NCBI RefSeq assembly: GCF_020509005.1
Contig: NC_063017.1
Coordinates: 3,534,001 to 3,598,000, forward strand
Length of the DNA: 64,000 nt
Reading direction: 5' to 3'
DNA from: Fulvia fulva
Lineage: Eukaryota > Ascomycota > Dothideomycetes > Mycosphaerellales > Mycosphaerellaceae
This document shows, one piece after another, positions 51,076-61,271 of this stretch. The position numbers and the translations under genes were made by a program. The notes under the pieces were generated by a model. It was given only the letters and a program-made list of their open reading frames with translations, ran no database searches and was not told where the DNA came from. How positions within the stretch are numbered: position 1 is the stretch's first letter; every line of letters begins with the position of its first letter.

Positions 51076-54021
51076 CTAAACCGTGCCTGCGATGCTGAGT
51101 TCTCTTATCTGTCCCAGTACGTCCTCCACCCGTGCGTCTAGGTCGCCGCTTGCATACTGATCTCTTGTCTCGGCTGCGAGGTACCTAGAAGAGTGTGTAA
51201 GTTCTGTCTCTGCGCCCTCTATTATGGAAGGAATAACATACTGCTGTACTTGCGCCATTCGACTGTATGCTTCAGCGCAGAATCGCAGCTGAATCTTAAC
51301 GAGCGCTTCGAAGGACGGGTCGAGGTATGGTACTCGTAGGTCGATCAGCTGAGGTAGTTCGTTCGTGAGCTGCTCGTTGAGCTGATCGTATGCGACTTTT
51401 GCCTTTTGCAATTCATTAGCCTGTTTCTCTGCGAATTCTTGCTTGAGTGGTTGCATGATATCCTCCAACTCTGAAGGTCGGAAGAAAGTGCTCTTGGATG
51501 GTGGAGAGAAAAGTGGTTCTGGGCACGCCGAGGCCGCAGAGAATGGCCGACCAAACGAAGGTGGGAGGGTAACTGGTGGCGGTGCCTTGAACTTCTTCTC
51601 TGGCTTCTTGGCACTTCCTGGTGGACCTGGTGGGCCTTCCTTGAGGAATGCTATGAACGAGCTGTTGTCTCTGCGCTCGCTCGAAGTGGGCTCCCGCGGT
51701 ATCATCTTGCTCTTGCGGTTGCCAGGAGTAGAGATGCTCAGTTCTTGGATGAAGGTGCCGATGTCCAGATCCGAAGAATCAGCCGTGTCGGAAGTATCAC
51801 TGCTACGCCTCTCTTCGTCGAATGATGCAACGAGCGTACTGTTGCCCTCATCAGACTGTGTGGCACGCTGATCGTACTCGTCATCTGCGAAAGAGTTGTC
51901 GACTTGCGTGAAACCTTCATCGTACTCATTTTCGATGAAGGAATTATTGTTTTGTGTGACAGTCTCATCGCCATCGTCTTCGGCGAAAGACTTGCCATAG
52001 TCCGTATCAGCAATGGACTCACCACAATCTGACTCAACCGTAGGGTTCATGCTACATCTCTCACGGACGGGAGAGATGTCTTCGTCGTTGTAGTTTGGTG
52101 AGGTGAGAGTGGCGAGCGTTGCCGCATCACTGTTCTTGCTGTACGGATCGAGCGAATCCCGTCGTTCATCCTCAGAGACCTCGCTGTCCGTTGTCTGCCA
52201 AGACGCACGAGATTGAATGGTCTCAGGCTCGGAATCTGAGCTCGCGGCGGAAAAACTCGCGAATCGCGGCGGAAGCGAGCGTGATGGTGTAGCGTCCAAT
52301 GTCTTCCTAGCAGGCGTACCACGGAAACGGGTTGGGGTGTCAAGTAGTGACGCCGGACTACCCAATGGCGACTTTTTCTTCGAGATGAATCCAGGCATGG
52401 CTGGAAAGCGTGTCGGGGTAGCATCTGGAGATGGTCTGAAAAGAGGATGCACAGACTCCCCGGAACTGCCGCTCGAAGCCTTGCCCAAGATCTGCCAAGG
52501 CATGCTTGAAAGACGTGTCGGTGTGATATCTGAGGGGCTGCTGCACCCAGAGATGCCGAGACCTTCAGCTGAAGGACTGCTCATTGCCTGGATAGGCATG
52601 CTGGTATTGCGTGTTGGCGTCTCTTTCGACGAGCGTCTGAAGACAGAGAACGAACGAGTGGGCCCTCTCGGCGTGGAGTCTGACGAGTCCTTCGAGACAG
52701 GTACGTGTGTGCTGTGTGGCGAGATCGCTGGGATCAGACCACCGCCCAACATGACTGGGCTGGTTACAGGCGCCAGACTCACAGAAGACTCGTCAACATC
52801 CGGCATAATCGCAATGGGAGAGCGTTGGGACGGTGAGGAGAAGTGGCGAGCTAGAGCCAGAGGACTGAGCGGAGAGTGGCTTTGTTGTCCCGCAACGGTG
52901 ACACGCTTCTGCGCTTCTGTTCGGCCCCAGAAGGCATCATTGACCACGCTGATACGTCTCAACAGACTCGACGTTCGCTCGGGCTTCGGTGAGGTCGGCG
53001 CACCTACACTGTCCAGTGCCATCTTCTCGTCGGTCCGCAGTTTGGCCACGCGTAGCTGGTGGTGCTGGATCGCAGGAAGCGCATCCAGGACTTTGGGCGG
53101 TGAGTGCACCATCAACGACGCATCGTCGTTGAGGTGATGTATGAGATGATCGGTGGAGAGATCAAGAAAGGAAGAGGGGCTCCCTACCATTTCAGTTTCC
53201 TTCTCTGTCCGCGGCAGCTTTGCCGGGTCCTTGTCAGGCTTCTCGGTTAGCTTTTTGACTTTCGATCGCATCGCATCATAGTCGAGCATCTTGTGGTTCC
53301 GCTTCTTGATGCCTGGTATGGAGTCAGTATCGGCCGCATGGTTAGCACACGTCGGATTCCATGCTTACATTCGTTGATGTCGGGAAAGTATGCACAGAAG
53401 CGGTTGATGGGTTCCAGAACGGTCGTCCTGTAGATGACATCAATGAGCTCAACTGACCCCTGGTCGAATGATTGGATCTCATAATGTGTGGTATTTCTGC
53501 TGAATGTTCTCTCCTTGCTCTTCCAATTGAGTTCGGCTTCCACCTCGCTCAAGTAATCGTTGAAGATGTTGAAGTCCTCGTGGGGGAATCGCTTTTCGAA
53601 CTGTTTCCGTAATTTGGGATACTCTCTGGTGACGCACCTGTATGGTCCATCGAGCGCCTTGACAGTCTCGGCATCCAGGTCCTCGACTGCCTGCTTGTAA
53701 CTTCTGCTCACGCCGTCTGTTGCGCCGCTGTCGCCGTAGAACGCATCGATCGTCTCCGCAATGCGCATTTGCGAGGCGGTCATGGCGCGGAGGGAGTCGA
53801 GGTAGCCCTTGGCTTCTTTCTGTAGGCGTAGTGAAGCGGATTCGAGTGTGCGGTATCGTCGCTCTTCGATTTCGTACTCGCGGTCGGACGTCTTCTCGAC
53901 ATGACCCGTCTTCATCATGACCTGCGTTGTCGCGCGGCCGACCTGTCATACTATCAGTGTTGCCCAGTCTCCGGCAGATATGTCCACTTCTTACATTCTT
54001 CTTGAAGCCGCTCCACGACAT
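51076..54021 (-). CDS. hob3: BAR-domain protein of Rvs161/Hob3 type with long stop-free internal insert
   Basis: BAR proteins bend membranes at actin patches during endocytosis. Exon 1 54021-53995 (MSWSGFKKN), intron 53943-53994, then VGRATTQVMMKTGHVEKT. Intron 53428-53637 (210 nt, no stop) joins ALDGPYR to TTVLEP; intron 53313-53368 joins FPDINE to CIKKRNHKML; intron 51185-51241 (57 nt, GTATGT) joins QVQQY to LAAETRDQY. Between TEKETEM and AKVAYDQLNEQL lies a 1,785-nt insert (53187-51403) that begins GTAGGG, has GCTAAT 15 nt before its end and ends AAAAG. If it is spliced out the protein is 261 aa, the normal Rvs161 length; if kept, 856 aa with a 595-residue Ser/Pro-rich region. The C-terminal LRFCAEAYSRMAQVQQY and LSIAGTV are canonical. 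Divergent from KAE1, 384 nt apart. Confidence 0.9.
51403..53187 (-). other. Exitron-like insert in the BAR gene: 595 stop-free codons with GT-AG ends
   Basis: Translated, it is disordered and Ser/Pro/Asp-rich, with repeated TPTR motifs (ITPTRLSSMPWQ, ATPTRFPAMPGF, DTPTRFRGTP) spaced about 45-50 residues apart, an acidic stretch ending in NEYDEGFTQVDNSF, a Pro-rich GPPGPPGSAKKPEK piece, and a final helix QPLKQEFAEKQANELQK that runs into the canonical helix. The 595 open codons cannot be chance, so it is translated in at least some transcripts. Confidence 0.7.
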
Positions 54022-54320
54022 GTTGGCGGTTCGGCGCCTCGATCCAATGGGTGTCGCTAAGGATTAACAAAATGGCGGCGGGGTGATGAGTTGCTGAGGA
54101 TGTTGCGACTGGTATGCACAGTCGGAATGAGGAGGATATGTGCGTGTGAGTGGTAGTGGAGGTCGTTTGGCGAGAGCGTGACTTGGTTTGGTTGCTGCGT
54201 TCCTTCCACAACCAACGTGGCTCAGATGGGTGACGTGCCTTTGGCGCCGCGAGCCGACAAACCAAGCTGGCGGGACACATTTCATGGAGATCAATCAATA
54301 TCACGATTGATATTTGATGG

Positions 54321-54359
54321 CACATGCCAAAGTCATCATCTTCTCACAATTGGCATGTG
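54321..54359. promoter_or_regulatory. Perfect 10-bp inverted repeat in the BAR/KAE1 divergent promoter
   Basis: CACATGCCAA (54321-54330) and TTGGCATGTG (54350-54359), 19 nt apart, 46 nt before the KAE1 start. Each arm contains a CATG/GCCAA core that could bind a dimeric regulator. A weaker palindrome AATATCA-cgat-TGATATT lies just upstream. Confidence 0.45.
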
Positions 54360-54405
54360 AAGACCATCCCACCAGCAACGATCATCACCCACCACCCCCT
54401 CCAAC

Positions 54406-55527
54406 ATGCCCATCGCAATCGGCCTCGAAGGCTCGGCTAACAAACTGGGCGTCGGCGTGATCCTCCACCCAACACCCACCCCTCCCTCACCCCACGATAG
54501 CGCCCACAGCGACGATGAGCACAACCCTTCATCTTCCCAAAAGAGACCCCACCACCAACCAGTCCAAATCCTCAGCAACCTCCGCCACACCTTCAACGCC
54601 CCTCCCGGCTCCGGTTTCCTCCCCAAAGACACAGCAGCCCACCACCGACGATGGGTTGTCCGCCTCACAAAACAAGCCATGAAGCAGGCAAATGTGAAGA
54701 TCGAGGACATCGACTGTATATGCTTCACGCAGGGACCCGGCATGGGAGCGCCACTCTCAGCTGTAGCGATCGCTGCGAGGATGTTGTCACAGCTGTGGGG
54801 TAAGCCGTTAATAGGTGTGAACCATTGCGTTGGCCACATTGAGATGGGGAGGGCGGTTACTGGTGCAGACAATCCCGTTGTGCTATATGTTTCAGGTGGC
54901 AATACACAGGTCATTGCATACTCTGCACAACGCTATCGGATCTTTGGCGAGGCGTTGGATATTGCGGTAGGGAATTGTTTGGATCGCTTTGCGAGAGTGC
55001 TGGCGATACCGAATGATCCGGCCCCGGGGTACAATATTGAGCAGTTGGCGAAGAATGGGAAAGTGTTGGTCGAAATACCGTATGCTGTGAAGGGGATGGA
55101 TGTTTCATTCTCTGGTATCCTAGCGCGGATAGAGGAGTTGGCGCATAAACTTGGTGAGGACTGGAAGGATCCGGAGTCTGGCGAGGTCATCACAAGAGAG
55201 GACCTATGCTTCTCGCTACAAGAAACGGTCTTTGCTATGTTGGTGGAAATCACGGAGAGGGCGATGGCGCATGTTGGGGGTTCGCAGGTCATGATTGTGG
55301 GTGGTGTTGGCTGCAATATCAGGTTACAGGACATGATGGGTATGATGGCCGCGGAACGAGGAGGCAGCGTCTATGCTACAGACGAACGATTCTGTATCGA
55401 TAACGGCATCATGATTGCACATGCTGGACTTTTGGCACATGAGGTGGGCTTCAAGACGAAGATGGAGGAGAGCCAATGCACGCAGCGATTCCGGACAGAT
55501 GAGGTTCTGATTAATTGGCGGGACTGA
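54406..55527 (+). CDS. KAE1: tRNA N6-adenosine threonylcarbamoyltransferase, KEOPS subunit Kae1
   Basis: Transfers threonylcarbamoyl from TC-AMP to A37 of ANN-decoding tRNAs as part of the KEOPS complex. Single 373-aa exon. Family motifs: [14 protein letters not shown], the metal-binding HHRRWV (H-x3-H equivalent), [29 protein letters not shown] (second pair of His), [11 protein letters not shown] (nucleotide-binding), [32 protein letters not shown] and the last [13 protein letters not shown] with the Asp ligand. Complete, with a Ser/His-rich loop after [10 protein letters not shown] as in other fungal members. Divergent with the BAR gene. Confidence 0.95.
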   Translation: MPIAIGLEGSANKLGVGVILHPTPTPPSPHDSAHSDDEHNPSSSQKRPHHQPVQILSNLRHTFNAPPGSGFLPKDTAAHHRRWVVRLTKQAMKQANVKIEDIDCICFTQGPGMGAPLSAVAIAARMLSQLWGKPLIGVNHCVGHIEMGRAVTGADNPVVLYVSGGNTQVIAYSAQRYRIFGEALDIAVGNCLDRFARVLAIPNDPAPGYNIEQLAKNGKVLVEIPYAVKGMDVSFSGILARIEELAHKLGEDWKDPESGEVITREDLCFSLQETVFAMLVEITERAMAHVGGSQVMIVGGVGCNIRLQDMMGMMAAERGGSVYATDERFCIDNGIMIAHAGLLAHEVGFKTKMEESQCTQRFRTDEVLINWRD

Positions 55528-56123
55528 GGTGAGCCCGGGAAAACAGGCGGGCCTGGTACATATCATGAGATCAACGATGCACAACAAGATACCCACGACA
55601 CAAGTCGTCACTTGATCAAGATTATCGCTTCTCTCTGGGTTCTCTCTTTGTCACCTGCTCCTGCCTTAGCTCGGCTACTCACTTGACGACGGCCTGACTG
55701 ATGCCTCGTGCCTTCCTCCGCAGCTCGGCTTGATGGTGTTGGCCACGTGCTCCAAGGTATCACAGGCTCGGGGGCCAGCTACTTATAGCTCCTCCTTCTC
55801 TTCTTCCTTTCTCACCACGACATCAACCTTCAGGCTCACTGACGACAAGCTTGGCTGGCCTCCCGGAGCCTTTTGCAGACGCAGGCCAGCCAGGCATCAC
55901 ACCCACCCTCTCACAACCATCCGCGCAACACCACTGCAAAGACAAGAACCACAGGAGTGACACAACAGGTAACGCCATGGCTACTCAGATCACTTCCTAC
56001 CCGCAACCGACCTACGACGACGACTACTACAGGGTCCAGCGAGTGGTCCTCGCCGCTTGAGTACGGTGATGGGGAGTCGTATGCCCTTCAAGCAGGACAT
56101 TTCTGTTTGAACGATGTTTAGCC
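55528..56123. other. Non-coding stretch with a possible truncated gene start
   Basis: A pyrimidine-rich leader at 55780-55970 and ATG 55978 open MATQITSYPQPTYDDDYYR and then stop at 56060. It looks like a promoter and first exon whose continuation has been replaced by the rDNA remnant. Confidence 0.4.
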
Positions 56124-56330
56124 ACGCCGATGCTGCCGATTGATTGGCTCAGTGAGGCCTTCAGGCTGGTCTAAGGAGATCGGCAACGATAACCCATGGC
56201 CTGGTGAGCTGGTCAGACTCGGTCATTTGGAGGAAGTAAAAGTCGTAACAAGGCCTTTGCAGGTGAAACTGCAGAGGGATCATTGCTGAGCGAGGGCTCA
56301 CGCCCGACCTTTAACCATGAGGCTCACTGA
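56124..56330 (+). rRNA. Diverged 18S rRNA 3' end plus ITS1-like start (rDNA remnant)
   Basis: 56141-56286 follows the 3' end of fungal 18S: TTGATTGGCTCAGTGAGGCC, GGTCATTTGGAGGAAGTAAA, AAGTCGTAACAAGG and GGATCATT. The ITS1-like part GCTGAGCGAGGGCTCACGCC continues to CCCGACC at about 56310. Within the most conserved 60 nt there are about a dozen differences from the usual fungal sequence, nearly all transitions in both directions. 5.8S is not found downstream. A dead rDNA fragment, not a functional rRNA. Confidence 0.8.
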
Positions 56331-56727
56331 GTCAAGGGGTTTTTTTTTGGGTGTTGTCACCCCTCAAGCCAAGCTTGGTTCCTGGCTGTTCGACTAGGTC
56401 GGTCACCTCGATCGATAACCTCATAAGCAATTGCTGACAATGGTTCAGCTCGTATCACGACACCGAACACGAATCGGCAGTGACCTGAGCGGGACCATCA
56501 CCTTCGTCCTTATGCAAGCGTGGCTGCCGTTAAAGACGTCTTCCGCGCCACCACTCTCACTGCAACATTCTGGGCTACGTTGTCGCCGGCAACGATGGCT
56601 CACCGAACGCGAGCACAAGACTTGAAGGAAAAAGATCGCTCAGTAAGTGAATCGTCATCCCCAGCCTCTTTCCCAACATCATTTAACAATACTGACCTTC
56701 CTTCGGACCGCCATCACGACCAACGAC
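56331..56727. other. Non-coding after the rDNA remnant
   Basis: No gene recognised; a T8 run at about 56341-56348 may mark an old insertion junction. Confidence 0.35.
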
Positions 56728-57060
56728 ATGGACGAGACCACACACACGACATCTTTCGCTCAGACGAACACCACCCTCGCCTTCACTGCAGACACGCCCA
56801 GCAGTAGCACGAACGAGGGCTTCCGAAGGCTTCCAGCATGGTCTTTTCGGCCAGCCTCGCCGACCAACAATGCCGATCCTTCACCACTCGTGGCCGCACC
56901 AGCAGCCGGTCAGGCAGCACTCGAGCAGGCGACCAGGAACTTGGAGCACTTGGAGCACTAGGAGCAGCCTGGCGCCGAGTACCCGTACAACGGCCTCTTC
57001 GATCCAATCAGCAAAGGTCAGCCTGTCGATTCTCCATCCTCACCGACCAACAAGGTGTAG
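56728..57060 (+). pseudogene. Hypothetical protein with in-frame TAG
   Basis: ATG 56728 opens MDETTHTTSFAQTNTTLAFT; after a Ser/Pro/Ala-rich 77-residue stretch ending LEHLEH, a TAG (about 56959-56961) interrupts, and the same frame continues EQPGAEYPYNGLFDPISKGQ to a second stop at 57060. The continuation looks protein-like, so the TAG (CAG with C-to-T) may be a recent loss. No family recognised. Confidence 0.35.
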
Positions 57061-58614
57061 TGTAAAGTGGTGCTGTGAAAAAGGATCAGCATCAGGGATG
57101 GATACTTGAGGGAAGCGCGTTGGGTTGCTTCTATATGGGTCTTGAAGGCTCGTTCGTGTGGAGGATGAATGGACAGCCTAGAACACGCCCTTTCAGTCGG
57201 AGTTGATGGTGCTGAGGCGCAGGAAGCGGTCATTGCAGCAGGACCGTGACACTTGGGGGCGATATGCTCCTGAACAAGCTAGCCAAGCTTGCTGCAGCGT
57301 CCCGTAGGGCTTCCATAGACCCCTTGCTTATGCCAAGGACTCACACCTGTCATATACGGTCCTAGACTTACACCGCTTCGCGCCTACTCCTTAAGCTTCT
57401 AGGTGGCCGGCTGAGCTGTGGCTTGAGCCTCTGGACCATTATGCAGACATGACTATGTCTGAGTTCACGACGCGCTGGGATGTTCACTTCGCAATCAAGA
57501 CCGTTGCCTGGACATAGAAGCGCTCGAGACTAGCGCTTCGTGCCCTACGCCCCTCGAGGGGTTTGTACAGACCAAGCTGGTCATCTACCCCGTCGCCCTT
57601 CGGTGCCTGCTCTTTCAGCTCGTAGCCCCCGCGCCGCAGCAGGGTCGGGTACATTCTTGGTCCTGACTGCAAGCCGCCAAAGGAGTTTGGGCCACCTACC
57701 GTCCGTCCGCACGCTACCACAACCACAATCATGGCCGGCAGAGTGGCTTTGAGCTGACGAGCGCTTTCCGGTGTCAGCTTGACAGATTGAATGGCCATTC
57801 AAGCTCTCGCTATCGTCAAGCCCCTCGCCGAGGTGCAGTGGGCCTGGCTTGGAAAATTATGGAGACACATACTATGTCAATCATGATGGCTGAAGAAAGA
57901 GCAGGCTGGAGGTTGAAGCGCTTCGCGCTCTCTGTGACCCACCAAGTCCGCTAGTACCACGCTGCTGTTTATTACTCCCGACCTTGGAGCGCTTCATGCA
58001 CGGCCGGTGTGAAGTATGTTGTTTGGGGCGCTCTTCAGGTTGTGTACATTGAGGCGACTTAGGTCGGAAGAGTCTGGATGCTACAATCCTGGACGTCACG
58101 AAGATCTTACCATTCAGATCTAGTGTACCCCTTGTCTTATCACAGCATACTTTCGATGAGTCCCGAGTTGTCGCTTAGGACCTGACTGACGCCCCAGAAT
58201 CAGAAGTTGAGCAATGGGGTACTGGAGAAAAGTGGAGGCTTCGTTACGCTTCATGTCTGCTGCACCTCCCGCTCTTACTATGGGCGATACTTTTAGGCTC
58301 GCCCTCCGGTCGTGAGCGGCGTTCTGATGAATCTGAGTCCAAGCGCGATGCAAGTGTGGTTAGTGCACGGACTTAGCGCGCATGTGATTGCGGGACGTGC
58401 CGAGTCACCAGATATATACTGTATGAGCCACAACCCTCACTCTGGCCTTACACAAACAACACTTCGCAAATTGCTCAGCTTGTTACACTCCCCGAACTTT
58501 GACAAGTATGTGCGACGTTGGCCAGGACTCCACCGCCAAGGTAAGCCATAGTACTGTGTTGCGATCCTATGTGGTTACTGACATTCTGCCCAGATACCGT
58601 CACCCGCAGCGAGG
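57061..58614. other. Gap without a recognisable gene
   Basis: A 104-aa minus-strand ORF (57484-57798) lacks domain features and is not called. Confidence 0.45.
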
Positions 58615-59652
58615 GTGTTCGCTATTCCGGAACTGCTCTAAGCAATACTTTTGAAGCTTGACGACCCGACTGTGCGCGGTGAGAACTGGACCACATCAAT
58701 CGCCGACCTCTTCACCTGTCTCCGAATCAACAAGACCTTCGTCTCCACCATCATGGGCTCGATGAAGCTGAAGCGCGTTATGCTTCTCGAGTTCTCTGAG
58801 GCGCTCGAGATTAAGCCGGAGCTGGAGTCGGGAGAGGAAGGCGAGGAAGAGCAGGATGGAGATGAGGATGAGGACACCGACGATGACCAGTCATTGCCAC
58901 GTTATGGTCTCAACTTCCTGTTTCGCTCCACCTCAGACCGCACTCGGCAAGGCTGCATGCTTTCCAAAGTGTTCTGTCTCCATCCCGCGATGCCAGAATA
59001 CCTGACTGGGCCAAATGCTACCACCTCGTTCTGGTTCGAAGGCACCAGCCTAAGCGGAACATGCGGTGCGGACGACCCTACTTACCTCACGGCAGCTATA
59101 CCTGGCGAGATCACAGCTTACTCTGAGCGCCAACTCGTAGCACACGCTATGAATACCAACGGGATCTTCGAGAATATGTCCTGGAAAGGCTACCTGGCAG
59201 CAGAAGCCTGATGGCGCCGTATGAAGCTGCATCACAGACCTGGTATGACGAAGAGGATCTGTGTCGCCTTGCTCTCTCCAAAGCGACCATATTACATCAC
59301 CCACGAGTACGGCACTATCACATCCTTTGACGATGAGGTGGAGACGCTGGGTGAGCTTTTCGATATCGTGGTGCGCCTGAAGGACCGAAGTGTGGCCAAG
59401 CATCTTGAGCTCATGCAAACATACAAGGAGGTCTCGAAGGTGATGCGCAAGGCCATCAATGAGTGGCGATGGGGAAAGCGCAATGGCAGATGGGCTACAA
59501 GACTGGAGGAGCTGACCATGGAACATGAAACCCCATGTACTGAATCGATGGAGAGGGCTGGCTGCCCATACTGCTATGTTAAGCGATATCAGCATGAGAT
59601 CGAACGCGAGGAAGTGTTCGTCGAGGATAACTTTGGGCGGTACCTCAAGTAG
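58615..59652 (+). pseudogene. F-box-like protein gene with two in-frame stops
   Basis: One reading frame runs from VFAIPELL (58615) to the stop at 59652, broken by TAA at 58639-58641 and TGA at 59209-59211. The first part has the F-box-like start VFAIPELL-x-AILLKLDD and the helix NKTFVSTIMGSMKLKRVMLL, common in Dothideomycete F-box-like families; an acidic EEGEEEQDGDEDEDTDDD tract follows. After the TGA the frame goes on WRRMKLHHRPG, the S-W-x-R-M step of these families, then a charged C-terminal part (KRPYYITHEYGTITSFDDE). The frame being kept over 1 kb indicates recent or mild decay. Function was probably substrate binding for ubiquitin ligase (inferred). Confidence 0.65.
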
Positions 59653-60132
59653 ACCATTGTCGCTGTGGGATACAGTGACTCTGATCAAATCGTAGATATG
59701 CGAAAGCACGCTAGCTCAGGGTGGTATGCGAAATAGCTTTTGTAGCATCGAAGCGACGCGCGCTCTGCCCTCTGACACGATGCAATTCTCTCCGCGTAGG
59801 ACCAGTGCTTTGATGATGTTGACCCTGCCGTTCTCCTCGGAGCGTGATGGCGTTCGCGGGAGTGTGCTCCCTTATAGTGTATCGGCATTTCTGTATGGTG
59901 GATCGCCGCCTGGACTTGTAATATTGTGGGGCGCTAGATCTGTTTAACAGTCGAGCAAACAGTTCGGACCCTTTCGCGGGACACGAATGGAGGGGGCGCA
60001 AGAAGTTTCATGAATACCCAGAATCTGTTGCAACTGCAGCCGACTCTCTCGCCAAGCTTCAACAAATGTAAACGCCGCACAAAACAACCCACCTCTTCAC
60101 AAAGTCACAACAAACCTCCACCATGCGCCACC
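59653..60132. other. Intergenic
   Basis: No gene recognised. Confidence 0.35.
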
Positions 60133-60348
60133 ATGGTCCCCGGAACCTGGTCGTCGGCCGAAGAACAAGCATTATGCGCCGCCGTCAGACACATCATCGA
60201 GCATGACGCCGATACTGACTTCACCAACCACCTGGACTTCTGGAAGCTTGTCTCTACCCGCATCGCAAATCTCGACTCGGTGTACAGAGGTGCATAGGCA
60301 TGCCAGAACAGATATGACAAGATCCGAGTCTCACAAGCTTTCTGCTAA
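60133..60348 (+). pseudogene. Myb/SANT-like small protein with in-frame TAG
   Basis: ATG 60133 opens MVPGTWSSAEEQALCAAVRH, a Myb/SANT-type start (W then EEQ), continues FTNHLDFWKLVSTRIAN (second and third helix region) and DSVYRGA, then TAG at 60295-60297. In the same frame ACQNRYDKIRVSQAFC continues to a second stop. The final C-x-x-R-Y of many fungal Myb-like proteins (RSxxACQxRY) is thus beyond the stop. A small, probably dead DNA-binding protein gene. Confidence 0.5.
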
Positions 60349-61271
60349 ACCCGATGCTCAAAGCGATGGCGCAGAGAGGCGATGTGGACTGGAAGAAGGC
60401 TGTGAGCGACTATGACAACTAGGGCAAGTCAGATGACTGATAGTGGTGTCCTGGCGCTTCGATGACGGCCTGGGGTCGATGCCTTGATGTACTATCTGTC
60501 GAAGGTGATCTGCTGAAGTCAGGAGTTGGGAAGCGCCAGGAAGTGCAACGATTGGAGACAGGCCAACACTATGCAGTCAGCCTGTTCAGAGCGTATGACC
60601 ATGCTTTGATCCATCGTCGCAGTGTATTCACAGGCTGGCATCCTACTGCCACCACTGCTACCAGGCTTCCCCATCGAGGGCATATCGCTGTCGTCTTCCC
60701 CGTCTCTTTCTTGCATCGAGTCTTGATGCGAATGTAACACCGATCTTTCACGCTATCGGGGTGACAATATCTCGACCGTCGAATGTGCGTCCGTTGTGCA
60801 TGTGTAGAGAGAAGTCAAGGACGTGAAAGCCGAAGTCTGAGATCGGTGGGGCCGGGGTCGGGTCGATCTGAAACGGATCTTGACTCGAGATAGACGAGCC
60901 TTGGCGGCGCTAGCGCAGGAACCGGAAGCTGTATCACAACAACAAAACATGGCACAACAGCCCAGCAACAACACTTGCACATATTTGCGGAGCGGCCACA
61001 TCTGGCGGCCAGCTCTTGTGTATTCCTCGGAAGCTTCTTGGACCATCAATCGCGCCATCTCTCCCAATTGCGCTCCGCATCATCTCCTATCGCAGCTCCA
61101 TATTGGCCGGGTTCACCATCTATGATCTGCCAGCACGTCAGCCTAGCAACGACCCACGTCCACCACCTCATCCAACGCTCGACAGTTGCGCTTCCACAAC
61201 AATTGCTATGCGATAACGCGCCGAAGCCCCCATACCCACACGACCTACTCTTGGACCGCCGGCGAGCCAAG
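60349..61271. other. Intergenic, upstream of CYK3
   Basis: No gene recognised; ORFs of 90-100 aa on both strands lack motifs. Confidence 0.4.

Noticed and set aside
57484..57798. 104-aa minus-strand ORF
   Set aside because: No domain, no promoter or splice context; lies in a gene-poor decayed region.
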